Assembly: GCF_900115955.1 (NCBI RefSeq)
Contig: NZ_FOYL01000004.1
Span: forward strand, 806,001 to 870,000
Origin: Lentzea waywayandensis
GTDB taxonomy: Bacteria; Actinomycetota; Actinomycetes; Mycobacteriales; Pseudonocardiaceae
DNA: 64,000 bases
Direction: 5' to 3'
Positions 44,309 through 52,887 of the stretch are shown here, one piece after another; the stretch's first letter is position 1; each line of letters opens with the position of its first letter. The notes under the pieces were generated by a model, which made no database searches, was not told the DNA's origin, and was given only the letters and a program-made list of their open reading frames with translations. The translations under genes were made by a program, and so were the position numbers.

Positions 44309-45472
44309 TCATGAATGGCGTACGCCACGGAGGGAGCGCTGGCCGCGCAATACGGCGACGCTTGCGAGTGCCGCCACGGCCGCCAGCAGCATCGCCGCAG
44401 GCCACGCCACGTGCACCGCGACAAAGCTCGCCACGAACGGTGTCACCGCCGCGCTCAGGTAGTTCGCCGAGTTCTGCATGGCGATCGCGGTGGCGCTGCG
44501 GCCTTCCGGAGCGAGCTCGCCGGCCTCGGTGACCGCCAGGCCGTTCCAGCACAGCGCGAACAGGCTGGTCGGCACGAGGACCGCGATCAGCAGCGGCAAC
44601 GGCGCCTGGTCCAGCGCCGCGACCAGCACGAACCCGCAAGCGGTGAGCACAGAGACGATCTTCAGTGGCCCGATCCGGCTGCGCACCCGGTCCGACCACA
44701 CGCCGACCGCCAGCCGTCCGGCTCCGCCGAGCAGCTGGGCGACGGCGAAGATGGCCGCGGCCGCCGTCACGCTCATGCCGCGGTGCCCGTGCAGCAGCGG
44801 GACCAGCAGGGCCGTGGCGGTGAACTGGGGCACGACCAGCAGTCCGCTGGCCAGCGACAGCCGCAGCAGCTTCGGATCTTTGAGCACCAGCCCGTGCTCC
44901 GTGCTCGCCCGGATCGCGCCAGGCGGTTCCCTGACCAGCAGAGCCACCGCCAGCGCGACGAACGCCGTTACGCCGGCGAGCACGACGAACGCCGTGGGGA
45001 TGCCGGCCGAGATCGCGATTCCCGGCAGGACGGCCGCGGTGAGGGCCGCGCCGAGCGGGGTCGCCGTCTGCCGGACGCCCATGGCGAGGCCGCGGGACTC
45101 CCGGCTGAACCACGACATCACCGCCCGGCCGCTGGCCGCGTTGACGCTGGCCCCGAACAGCCCGGCGCCGAGCAGCGCGAGACCGGCGATCCAGGCGTTG
45201 CCCAGCGCCACGGAGAGCAGACACGCGGCGGCGCCCACGCCACCGATGGTCATCACGAGGCGTTCGCCGCGTCGGTCCGCGACGACTCCCCACGGCACGA
45301 GGGCGATCATCGTGCCGAGGTTGACCGCGCCGAGAAGCAGCCCGATCTGGGGCAGCGCCAGCGAGAAGTGCTGCTGGAGTTGTGGGCTGATCGCGGGCAG
45401 TCCGAGGAACACGGCCGCGTTCGTGCCCTGAGCCAACGCCCCCACAGACAGCACGACCCAGCGGTACCCCAT
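44309..45472 (-). CDS. MFS transporter
   Basis: A 387-residue protein with about 12 membrane helices (GALAQGTNAAVFLGLPAISPQL, LGTMIALVPWGVVADRRGERLVM). The GxxaDRxGer loop between helices 2 and 3 is the major-facilitator signature; RESRGLAMGVRQTATPLGAAL is a typical helix 4-5 region. The cargo is unknown. It stands alone, converging on the gene to its left. Confidence 0.88.
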   Translation of the reverse strand: MGYRWVVLSVGALAQGTNAAVFLGLPAISPQLQQHFSLALPQIGLLLGAVNLGTMIALVPWGVVADRRGERLVMTIGGVGAAACLLSVALGNAWIAGLALLGAGLFGASVNAASGRAVMSWFSRESRGLAMGVRQTATPLGAALTAAVLPGIAISAGIPTAFVVLAGVTAFVALAVALLVREPPGAIRASTEHGLVLKDPKLLRLSLASGLLVVPQFTATALLVPLLHGHRGMSVTAAAAIFAVAQLLGGAGRLAVGVWSDRVRSRIGPLKIVSVLTACGFVLVAALDQAPLPLLIAVLVPTSLFALCWNGLAVTEAGELAPEGRSATAIAMQNSANYLSAAVTPFVASFVAVHVAWPAAMLLAAVAALASVAVLRGQRSLRGVRHS

Positions 45473-45515
45473 GGGGGCACGCTAGGTCGGCTGCTCAGAA
45501 AGTGGAAAGCTCTTC

Positions 45516-46085
45516 TTACCTCTTGGGACGGTGATGCCCGCGCTCGGCAGCCAGCAGCTCGTCCACCGATGCACTCCCGCGCTGGTAGCGCGCAGCGATC
45601 TCGGCGTTGAGCCGGTCCACGACCACCTGAACCTCGCGCCGGCGCACCGACACGGACGCCTCTTCCGAGATGAGCGTCTCCAGCACGTCGCCGAGGCGAT
45701 CGTCGGCCAACGAGCTCACGTCGGAGAGGTCCACGTCGGAGATGAGCGCCTCGACGTGCCGTTGATGCGCATCAGCACGTGACGGCTCATGGGTCTGATA
45801 GCGACCCAGACCGGTCGCGGGACCCACGGCGTTCGTGGAGAGGATGGTGGCCAGCTGCTCGACCACGGCCGAGCCACCGGAGCTGCGGCGTTCCTGCTCC
45901 GCACGCACGATGTCGATGCGCGCGTGCAACAGCCGCCGCAGGTAGGACAGATCTGTCTCTTCCTGCGCGGCCTCGTCGCGGAGTTCGCGCACCTCGACGA
46001 GCGGGCGCTGCTCGACGCCCTCCGTGTAGTCGGGGGCGAGCACCCGGTCGATTCGGCGGCGCCCGCCAGGACGCACCTCGATCAC
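45516..46085 (-). CDS. rsiG: RsiG-type c-di-GMP-dependent anti-sigma factor
   Basis: A 189-residue coiled-coil protein with RRRIDRVLAPDYTEGV near the start. Two helices carry the c-di-GMP signature E-x3-S-x2-R-x3-Q-x3-D: copy 2 is exact (E142, S146, R149, Q153, D157), while copy 1 has His for Gln (E43, S47, R50, H54, D58). In Streptomyces, RsiG with c-di-GMP holds the sporulation sigma factor WhiG inactive. GTG 46085 is preferred since it gives the short N-terminus expected of the family; ATG 46124 is also open. No whiG is in the window. Confidence 0.85.
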   Translation of the reverse strand: MIEVRPGGRRRIDRVLAPDYTEGVEQRPLVEVRELRDEAAQEETDLSYLRRLLHARIDIVRAEQERRSSGGSAVVEQLATILSTNAVGPATGLGRYQTHEPSRADAHQRHVEALISDVDLSDVSSLADDRLGDVLETLISEEASVSVRRREVQVVVDRLNAEIAARYQRGSASVDELLAAERGHHRPKR

Positions 46086-46145
46086 GTGTCCATCCTGCGG
46101 TAGATCCTCCTCACCCGCCAACACATCCCATGCACCAAACTTGTC

Positions 46146-46970
46146 TCAAATGTGCACGCCCAGCAGCTTTCGCGCCTCATCAGGTGTCAAAGCGGGTCGC
46201 TGGGCGATCTTGGAGAGACCTGCGGCACGTGCCACGAGCTGTGCGTTGTCCCGCACCGGCACCCCCCGCGAGTAGCTGATGGTGTCCTCCATACCCACTC
46301 GGAGGTGGCCACCCGCACCCAAAGCGGTGAACATCACGGGCAGGGTGGTCCGGCCGATCCCGGTGGCGGAGAACGTTGCCCCGTCCGGCAGAGCGTTGAC
46401 CGCGGCGACCAGCGTCGCCGCGTCACCGGGCATGCCGCCGGGCACGCCCATCACGAAGTCGACGTGCACGTGGCCGCCCGCGGGCAGGCCGTGCTGGTCG
46501 AGCAGGCGCTTCAACGACGCGAGCTGCCCGATGTCGAAGATCTCGTACTCCGGGACGATCGAGCGCTCCTGCATGCCCTTGTGCAGGGAGACGATGAACT
46601 CCCAGCGGTTCATGAACACGTCGTCACCGAAGTTGACGGTGCCCATCGTGCAGGACGCCGAGTCCGGCATCGCCTCCAGCACGCGCAGCCGGTCCGCCTC
46701 GGGGTCGTGCACCGACCCGCCGGTGGAGAGCTGCACGACGAGGCTGGTTTCAGAGCGCAGCGCCTCGACGGTGGCCTTCAACCGGCCGAGGTCCAGCGAC
46801 GGCTTCGCGTCCTCGCCACGGATGTGGACGTGGATCATCGCCGCGCCGACCTGCTCGCAGCTCTGCGCCGTCGAGACCAGCTCTTCCAGGGTCACCGGAA
46901 GCTGCGGGACGTCGGCTTTCGCGTGCTCCGCTCCTGTTGGAGCGACAGTGATCAGCGTGCCCAGGGACAT
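46146..46970 (-). CDS. Beta-keto acid cleavage enzyme (BKACE/DUF849)
   Basis: A 274-residue TIM-barrel enzyme. It has ITVAPTGAEHAKADVPQLPVT, the zinc-binding HVHIRGEDAKPSLD and GGHVHVDFVMGVPGGMPGD, and a late VGMEDTISYSRG. The family splits a beta-keto acid with acetyl-CoA into a CoA ester and acetoacetate (Kce in lysine breakdown is the model). The specific substrate is unknown. The rsiG gene follows on the same strand. Confidence 0.9.
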   Translation of the reverse strand: MSLGTLITVAPTGAEHAKADVPQLPVTLEELVSTAQSCEQVGAAMIHVHIRGEDAKPSLDLGRLKATVEALRSETSLVVQLSTGGSVHDPEADRLRVLEAMPDSASCTMGTVNFGDDVFMNRWEFIVSLHKGMQERSIVPEYEIFDIGQLASLKRLLDQHGLPAGGHVHVDFVMGVPGGMPGDAATLVAAVNALPDGATFSATGIGRTTLPVMFTALGAGGHLRVGMEDTISYSRGVPVRDNAQLVARAAGLSKIAQRPALTPDEARKLLGVHI

Positions 46971-46988
46971 AGGCGCGACTCTAGGGGG

Positions 46989-48050
46989 TCATCCCCGCAG
47001 GTTGCGAACGGCTTCCCGGCCCAGACCGGGCGTGTCCGCGGGCACCGAGTCGGGGTCGATTCGTGCCGGAACCTCCCGTTCGGGGGCACCGGCGATGAGC
47101 TCGGCCTCGACCGGTACAGAACGCTTGACCAGCGCCAACGCGATCGCGCCGAGTTCGTGGTGAAGGGTCACGGTGCCCACCCGGCCGACCACGCGCCCGT
47201 CCAGCGTCACCGGGTCACCGGTCTCCGGCTGGGCGTCGGCAGAACCATCCAGGTGGAGTAGGAGCATTCGCCTGGGCGGGCGTCCCACGTTGTGGACCTT
47301 CGCGACCGTCTCCTGGCCGCGGTAGCACCCCTTGCTCAGGTGCACGGCCGGGTCGATCAGGCCGACCTCGTGCGGGATCGTGCGCTCGTCGGTGTCGATG
47401 CCCTGACGGGCCCGCAGCGACTCGACCCGCAGCGCCTCGAACGCGTAGCTGCCGGCCGGGCGCGCGCCCGCGTCCGTGATGCGCTGCCACCAGTCCGCCC
47501 GCTCGGAGCGCGGGACCAGCAGGTCGACCGCGTTCTGACCGGGCCACGACGTCCTGCGCACGAAACCCTCGCCGAGCGCGTCCACGTCCGACGGCACCGG
47601 GATGCCGAGCTTCTCCAGCAGCGCGGGCGTGTCCGGGCCGACGAGCGTCAGCAGCGCGAACTCCTCGGTGGCGTCACGCGGCTCCACCTTGGACCAGAAC
47701 ACCATCTTCTTCAGGTACGCCAGCAGGTCGTCGACCTTCTCGACGTCGAGGAACACCGTGCCGCCGACGTTCGCGACGACCATGTGGTGCTCCAGGCGGC
47801 CCTGGGCGTCGAGGATCAGCGCCTCGGTGGCCGCGCCCTCGCCCAGGTGCTCGAAGTGCTGGCTCGTCAGCTGGTGCAGCCACGTGAGCCGGTCCTCGCC
47901 CGGGATCGCGATCACACCGCGGTTCGAGCGGTCGAAGACGACCGCGGAACGGGCGGCGGAGCGTTGCTCGGCGAACGGGTCGCCGTAGTGCCAGGCAACG
48001 CCCGCGTCGGTGGAATCGTCGGGCGGCGGGACGGCTCCGGGGAGGGTCAC
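46989..48050 (-). CDS. ygfZ: Folate-binding Fe-S assembly protein YgfZ
   Basis: A 353-residue protein of the GcvT/YgfZ fold. The hallmark KGCYRGQETVAKVHNVG carries the YgfZ Cys (K-G-C-Y-x-G-Q-E). The N-terminal part has VVFDRSNRGVIAIPGEDRLTWLHQLTSQ. It helps maintain iron-sulfur enzymes using tetrahydrofolate. The start is GTG 48050, overlapping the stop of the Fur-family gene as GTGA. Confidence 0.92.
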   Translation of the reverse strand: MTLPGAVPPPDDSTDAGVAWHYGDPFAEQRSAARSAVVFDRSNRGVIAIPGEDRLTWLHQLTSQHFEHLGEGAATEALILDAQGRLEHHMVVANVGGTVFLDVEKVDDLLAYLKKMVFWSKVEPRDATEEFALLTLVGPDTPALLEKLGIPVPSDVDALGEGFVRRTSWPGQNAVDLLVPRSERADWWQRITDAGARPAGSYAFEALRVESLRARQGIDTDERTIPHEVGLIDPAVHLSKGCYRGQETVAKVHNVGRPPRRMLLLHLDGSADAQPETGDPVTLDGRVVGRVGTVTLHHELGAIALALVKRSVPVEAELIAGAPEREVPARIDPDSVPADTPGLGREAVRNLRG

Positions 48051-48481
48051 TCGGTCTCCTGCTCCTGCGTCAAACAGTCGCGGCAAGTGCCGGACAGCGC
48101 GAGATGGCTTGCATCAAGTTCGAACCCGTCGCGCTCCCGCAATGTTCCGACCAGGGGGTCGAGAAGCTCACACGGGATTTCCTGGATCGAGCCGCAGACG
48201 TGGCACACCAGGTGAACGTGCTGGTGGTCGTCGACCGAGTAGCTCGGCGCCCCATGGCCCAGGTGCGTGTGCCGCACGAGCCCGAGCCGGTCGAGCAGGT
48301 CGAGCGTGCGGTAGATCGTCGTGATGTTGACCGTCGGCGCCGTCTCCTGGACGCGCTGACAGATCTGCTCCGGCGTCGCGTGTTCGAGCGACCTGACCGC
48401 GTCCAGCACGAGCTGACGCTGCGGCGTCATCCTCATGCCGCGGTCGTGCAGGGTTTTGCGCAGCCCTCTTGCGGTCTCCAC
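48047..48481 (-). CDS. Fur-family metal-responsive regulator (Nur/Zur-like)
   Basis: A 144-residue regulator starting at GTG 48481. The winged helix is MRMTPQRQLVLDAVRSLEHATPEQICQRV ... TVNITTIYRTLDLLDRLGLV. The metal sites include YSVDDHQHVHLVCHVCG and the C-terminal CRDC. The HQHVH cluster and the place next to ygfZ resemble Nur, the nickel regulator of Streptomyces, but Zur or Fur cannot be excluded. It is divergent from pabC with only 26 bp between starts, so their promoters must overlap. Confidence 0.85.
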   Translation of the reverse strand: METARGLRKTLHDRGMRMTPQRQLVLDAVRSLEHATPEQICQRVQETAPTVNITTIYRTLDLLDRLGLVRHTHLGHGAPSYSVDDHQHVHLVCHVCGSIQEIPCELLDPLVGTLRERDGFELDASHLALSGTCRDCLTQEQETE

Positions 48482-48507
48482 ATCAGTGATGTTAGTAGGC
48501 TCGTTCC

Positions 48508-49350
48508 ATGCGCGTGCTGGCACTGCTCGACGGAACCCTCGCTGACCCCGACTCGCCGCAGATCCGCGTCGAGGACCTCGGACTCATGCGCGGTGACGGT
48601 GTGTTCGAAACGATCCTCGTGGTCGACGGGAAACCCCGCGAACTCACGCCCCATCTCGACCGGCTCGACCGGTCCGCGGCCATGCTCGACATGCAGCCGC
48701 CTCCCCGTGCGGAGTTCGAGCGCGCGGTCGAGCTCGTCATCGGCAACTGGGCCGGTGGCAAGGAGTTCGCCCTCAAGCTCGTCTACACCCGCGGCGTCGA
48801 GGGCGGTGACGGCACGCCCACCGGTTTCGCGCTCGGCATGGAGATCGGCGCGAAGGTGCTCAAGCAGCGCGCCGAGGGCCTGTCCGCGGTGACCCTGGAC
48901 CGCGGCATCGACGCGAACCTCGCCGACCGCGCGCCGTGGCTGCTGCTGGGCGCGAAGTCCCTGTCGTACGCGATCAACATGGCCGCCCTGCGCGAGGCCG
49001 AGCGCCGCGGTGCCGCGGAGGTCGTCTTCACCACGTCGGACGGTTCGGTGCTCGAAGGCCCGACCTCGACGCTGATCCTGGTGCGCGGCAAGACCCTGGT
49101 CACGCCGCCGTCCAAGCTCGGCATCCTGCCCGGCACCACCCAGTACGCGCTGTTCCGCGCCGCCGAGCGCGCCGGCTGGACCGTGCTCGTGGAGCCGATC
49201 CAGACCGGCGAGCTCTACGACGCCGAGGGCGTGTTCCTCGCGTCCAGCGTCCGCAAGATCACGCGGGTGAACGTGCTGGACGGCAAGCAGCTGCCCGACT
49301 CGGCGGCCCTGCTGACCGAGCTGCAGGGCCTGTACGAGTCCGAGTACTGA
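48508..49350 (+). CDS. pabC: 4-amino-4-deoxychorismate lyase (class IV PLP enzyme)
   Basis: A 280-residue branched-chain-aminotransferase-fold enzyme. LGLMRGDGVFETILVVDGKP is the family entry. The PLP lysine is in LLGAKSLSYAINMAALREA. VFTTSDGSVLEGPTSTLILVRG and PGTTQYALFRAAERAG follow. It releases pyruvate to give 4-aminobenzoate for folate, which fits the folate-binding ygfZ nearby. A D-amino-acid aminotransferase is the main alternative. Confidence 0.85.
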   Translation: MRVLALLDGTLADPDSPQIRVEDLGLMRGDGVFETILVVDGKPRELTPHLDRLDRSAAMLDMQPPPRAEFERAVELVIGNWAGGKEFALKLVYTRGVEGGDGTPTGFALGMEIGAKVLKQRAEGLSAVTLDRGIDANLADRAPWLLLGAKSLSYAINMAALREAERRGAAEVVFTTSDGSVLEGPTSTLILVRGKTLVTPPSKLGILPGTTQYALFRAAERAGWTVLVEPIQTGELYDAEGVFLASSVRKITRVNVLDGKQLPDSAALLTELQGLYESEY

Positions 49351-49353
49351 TCC

Positions 49354-49416
49354 TTACCTGAGTTACCCGAGTTACCCGAGTTACCCGAGTTACCCGAGTT
49401 ACCCGAGTTACCTGAG
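49354..49416. repeat. Seven-copy 9-bp tandem repeat
   Basis: Five perfect units of TTACCCGAG are flanked on each side by one unit of TTACCTGAG. The array fills the gap between the convergent pabC and chitinase genes. Its last unit forms the final two codons and TAA stop of the chitinase gene on the minus strand, and every unit carries TAA in that frame. Confidence 0.95.
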
Positions 49417-51942
49417 TCCGGCGTCGACCGCGGCCATCAACGGGCCGCGGTCGCCCGACATCTCCCAGAACATCGCGCCCAGCAGGTTCTTCGACTTGAG
49501 CCACGCGGTCTTCTTCTGGATCGACCAGGCGTCGTCGAAGGTCCACCACTGGTTGCCGGTGTAGCAGGACGTCGCCACGGCGACTTCGTCGTGGTAGACG
49601 GTGCAGTTCGGCACGGACGCGACGAGGTTGGCGTACCCGCGCGTGCCCGACTCCTCCGGGAACTGCCCCGGCGCCGCACCACCCGCGGTCTGCCACTCCC
49701 CGTTCTTGCCGCCGTTGGCCACGTTCTGCCAGCCGCGGCCGTAGAACGCGAGCCCGAGCGTGATCTTGCGGGACGGCACTCCGGCGTCGAGGTAGGCCTG
49801 AACCGTGCTCTCCACGCTGAACTTCGTCGTGTAGGGGTCGTCCGGGTCCGGGTAGAGGTTGCCCTGGTGGCCGGTCCGGTTCGGCTCCCACGAGTTGTCG
49901 CTGCCGGAGCCGTGGAAGTCGTAGCCCTGGACGTTGAAGATGTCCATCGACTGCGCGACCCGCCCGAGCTCCCAGCCCGCCGCGATCTTGCCGGGGTCGG
50001 CCGGAGTGAACGCCGTGAGCTGGTAGCGCTTGCCCGTGGTGGTGCTGTACGCGTCCATCTGCCGGCGGAACTCCTCGATCAACAGGGTGTTGTTGACCTT
50101 GTCCTGCGGGCCGAAGTGGTTGCCCGCGTGGCCTTCCGCACCCGGCCACTCCCAGTCGAGGTCGAAGCCGTCGAAGATGCCCGCCGCGGTGCCGGGGCCG
50201 CCGGCGCCGTTGTACACAGGCAGGTTTCCCTTGAGGTAGACGTCGATGCACGACGACACGAACTTCTTGCGCGCCGCGTCCGTCGCCGCCACGTCGGAGA
50301 AGTACTTGGAGTACGTCCAACCACCGAGCGAGATCAGGACCTTGAGGTTGGGGTAGCGGGCCTTGAGCTTCTTGAGCTGGTTGTAGTTGCCGCGCAACGG
50401 TTCCCAGCCGCTGTCCGCGACGCCGTCGACGGACTGCGCCGCGCTCATCGGCCTGCTGTAGTCCGCTTCCGCGTCGCCCGCGCCGTCACCCTGGTTCGGG
50501 TCCTGCGGGTTCGGGCTCGTGCCCTTCGTGACGCCGTGCAGACACGTCAGGTTGACCGGGTCGATGTTGCCGAACGCGTAGTTGACGTGCGTCATCTTCG
50601 CGGCGTCCATGTCCTTCACGAAGTACTGGCGCCCGTAGATGCCCCACTGCACGAAGTACCCGACACGGGCATATCCGCCGACGATGTCACCAGTGCGCTC
50701 GTTCAGCGCGTTGCTCGCCGCGGACACGTTGTCGTAGAGGTCCCGTGCTTTGACGGTGAAGGTGTAGTTGGTGGACGGCGAGAGGCCGCTGACGACCGCT
50801 GTGGTGCCGGAGACCGTCTGTTTCACGGTCGAGCCCACGTAGACGTCGTAGTTCGCGATCCCGCTGTTGTCCGTGGAGGCGTTCCACGCCAGTGTGACGC
50901 TGCCCGCGTCCTTCGCCGTCGAACGCAGGTTGCCCGGTGCGGTCGGGGGCGTGGTGTCGTTGGCGGGGTTGTTGGTGGTGACGCTCAGCGCGGCGCTGGG
51001 GGCGCTTTGCGTTCCCTTGGTGTCCTTGGCCCGCACCGTGAAGGAGTACGCGGTGTTCGGGTTCAGGCCGGTGATGATCGTGGACGTCGTGGTGGAGCTG
51101 CCGGCGAGGTTCGAGCCGTTGTAGACGTCGTAGCCGGCGATCGGCAGCGAACCCGGCGTGGAGGCGTTCCACTGCAACGTCACCGTGCGCGTGGTCTTCG
51201 TCGGTGCGGCGAGACCCGTTGGCGTGCTCGGCGGAGTGTCCGCGCTGCCGTCGCAGTTCGCGTTGTTGATCCGGCAAGTCACCGGCTCGACGTTCTGGCT
51301 GATCGAGAACGTCGGGCTGTACGGCTCGGTGCTACCCCCAGCCGCGACGGTCTTGTTGTAGTGCGCAGGGGTGATCGTGACCTGGTTGCCGTTCTGGGCG
51401 ACCGTGCCGTTCTGGCCGTTGCTCGCCGTCACGCCGTTGGGCAGCGTGAAGGAGATCGACCAGTCGGAGACTGCGGCGGTGGAGTGGTTGCGGACGACGA
51501 ACTTCGCCGCGCCACCGGCCACCGAGTACTCGGCGGTCAGCCCGGTCGGCGCCGGCGGCGCGGTGCCGCTGCCGTCGCACGCCATGTTGTTGATCGTGCA
51601 GGTGGTCGGGTCGGCCGCGGCGCTCAGCGTGAACGTCGGGCTGTAGGGCTCGGTGTTGCGTCCGGCGGGAAGGTTGTTGATGTAGAAGGCAGGAGTGAGC
51701 GTGACTCTCGTGCCGTTCTGGGTGATCGTCGCGTTCTGGGGGCTGCTCGCCGTGACACCGGCGGGCAGGTCGAACTTGACCGACCAGCCGTTGAGCGCGG
51801 TCGTGCTCGCGTTGGCGACCACGAACTTGCCGGTCGTACCGGTGCGGGAGAAGGTCGCGGTGATGCCCGTGGCGGCCTGTGCAGGGACCGCCAGAGCTAA
51901 CGCAGCTATCAGAACTGCTAGGAGGGCAGGGATCCGGCGCAT
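49408..51942 (-). CDS. Secreted GH18 chitinase with two CBM-like and two FN3 domains
   Basis: An 844-residue enzyme. Signal peptide MRRIPALLAVLIAALALAVP; then two related modules of about 105 residues (24-128 and 134-236) that resemble CBM2-type cellulose/chitin binding, each with paired cysteines. Two fibronectin-III domains (about 242-330 and 336-420) follow. The GH18 barrel (about 430-844) carries FDGFDLDWEWP, the DxxDxDxE catalytic motif, and LISLGGWTYSKYF. It cleaves chitin outside the cell. A DasR-like site lies 51-67 bp upstream. The last codons and stop belong to a 9-bp tandem repeat. Confidence 0.95.
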   Translation of the reverse strand: MRRIPALLAVLIAALALAVPAQAATGITATFSRTGTTGKFVVANASTTALNGWSVKFDLPAGVTASSPQNATITQNGTRVTLTPAFYINNLPAGRNTEPYSPTFTLSAAADPTTCTINNMACDGSGTAPPAPTGLTAEYSVAGGAAKFVVRNHSTAAVSDWSISFTLPNGVTASNGQNGTVAQNGNQVTITPAHYNKTVAAGGSTEPYSPTFSISQNVEPVTCRINNANCDGSADTPPSTPTGLAAPTKTTRTVTLQWNASTPGSLPIAGYDVYNGSNLAGSSTTTSTIITGLNPNTAYSFTVRAKDTKGTQSAPSAALSVTTNNPANDTTPPTAPGNLRSTAKDAGSVTLAWNASTDNSGIANYDVYVGSTVKQTVSGTTAVVSGLSPSTNYTFTVKARDLYDNVSAASNALNERTGDIVGGYARVGYFVQWGIYGRQYFVKDMDAAKMTHVNYAFGNIDPVNLTCLHGVTKGTSPNPQDPNQGDGAGDAEADYSRPMSAAQSVDGVADSGWEPLRGNYNQLKKLKARYPNLKVLISLGGWTYSKYFSDVAATDAARKKFVSSCIDVYLKGNLPVYNGAGGPGTAAGIFDGFDLDWEWPGAEGHAGNHFGPQDKVNNTLLIEEFRRQMDAYSTTTGKRYQLTAFTPADPGKIAAGWELGRVAQSMDIFNVQGYDFHGSGSDNSWEPNRTGHQGNLYPDPDDPYTTKFSVESTVQAYLDAGVPSRKITLGLAFYGRGWQNVANGGKNGEWQTAGGAAPGQFPEESGTRGYANLVASVPNCTVYHDEVAVATSCYTGNQWWTFDDAWSIQKKTAWLKSKNLLGAMFWEMSGDRGPLMAAVDAGLR

Positions 51943-51992
51943 GCGGAACTCCAGTTTGGTAGAGATTCCGCGGCGGCTGGGAGTTACGGTAT

Positions 51993-52009
51993 TTGGTCTG
52001 GACCACTTC
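51993..52009. promoter_or_regulatory. DasR-responsive-element-like palindrome upstream of the chitinase
   Basis: TTTGGTCTGGACCACTT holds TGGTCTGGACCA (51995-52006), one base away from the DasR consensus TGGTCTAGACCA. On the chitinase strand it reads TGGTCCAGACCA, which is also close to the direct repeats known in Streptomyces chitinase promoters. DasR represses chitin genes until glucosamine phosphate is present. Confidence 0.75.
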
Positions 52010-52026
52010 CGTCAACGGCGTGATCC

Positions 52027-52887
52027 TCAGTCGATCGGGCGGAACCTGACCTTCGTGCCGGGCCGAGCCTGCCCGAGAAACCGCAGGTAATCGTTGTCCA
52101 CCACACCGATGACGGGGTAGCCGCCGGTCGTCGGATGGTCGTTGAGGAAGACCACGGGCTGCCCGTCCGGCGGCACCTGAACCGCGCCGGTGATCATTCC
52201 CTCGCTGGGAATCTCCCCGTCACGACGATTCAGTGCCGTGCCCTGAAGTCGCGCGCCCACCCGGTTGCTGCGGTCCGACACCGTCCAGGACCCTTGCCGC
52301 AGCTGGGTTTCCGCCTGCTCGAACCAGTCGTCGCGCGGCCCGAGCCGGATCGGGATGACCAACGTTTGCAGCGCGCGGATCGGCGGCACGACATCTGCGC
52401 CATTGGGCAGGTTCGGCGCCCCAAGATGCAGGACGTCGTTGTCCCGCAACGGATCTGGACCGATTCCGGAGAGCAGGTCGGTGGAGCGGCTGCCGAGTTC
52501 CTCCGGTACCGCGATGCCACCGGAGATGGCGAGATAGCTGCGCAGGCCGGTCTGCGGGGTGCCGATCTCCAGAAGTTGGCCGGGGCTGAGGTGGATCGGC
52601 TGGTGGGAGTCGGCAAGCCTGCCGTCGACCTTGAGTTCAGTTGACGGCCCGGTGACGGCGATCGTGCAGCTCGTGTCGGCCTTGAGCGCGAGGCCGCCGA
52701 GCAGGAGTTCCAGCCCGGCCGCTTCCTCGGCGTTGCCGACGAGGCGGTTGGCGAGCTTGAGCGAGTCCTGGTCCAGCGCGCCGGACGGAGGTACGCCGAG
52801 GTGTGCGTTGCCCGGCCGGCCGAGGTCCTGGACCAGTGCCTGCGGGCCGGTTCTGATGATCGTGACGCTGCGGTTCGTGTGGTTCAC
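52027..52887 (-). CDS. pxpC: 5-oxoprolinase subunit C (KipA family)
   Basis: A 286-residue biotin-carboxylase-relative domain protein. ALVQDLGRPGNAHLGVPPSGALDQDSLKLANRLVGN is the family signature, followed by SYLAISGGIAVPEELGSRST and the C-terminal TTGGYPVIGVVDNDYLRFLGQARPGTKVRF. With PxpA and PxpB it forms the ATP-dependent 5-oxoprolinase that recycles pyroglutamate. The start is GTG 52887, overlapping the pxpB stop. PxpA is not in the window. Confidence 0.92.
   Translation of the reverse strand: MNHTNRSVTIIRTGPQALVQDLGRPGNAHLGVPPSGALDQDSLKLANRLVGNAEEAAGLELLLGGLALKADTSCTIAVTGPSTELKVDGRLADSHQPIHLSPGQLLEIGTPQTGLRSYLAISGGIAVPEELGSRSTDLLSGIGPDPLRDNDVLHLGAPNLPNGADVVPPIRALQTLVIPIRLGPRDDWFEQAETQLRQGSWTVSDRSNRVGARLQGTALNRRDGEIPSEGMITGAVQVPPDGQPVVFLNDHPTTGGYPVIGVVDNDYLRFLGQARPGTKVRFRPID

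Noticed and set aside
49354-49416. Possible CRISPR or protein-coding repeat
   Set aside because: The 9-bp units are directly adjacent without spacers, and the reading frame that encodes a repeated peptide is a shadow of the chitinase gene.
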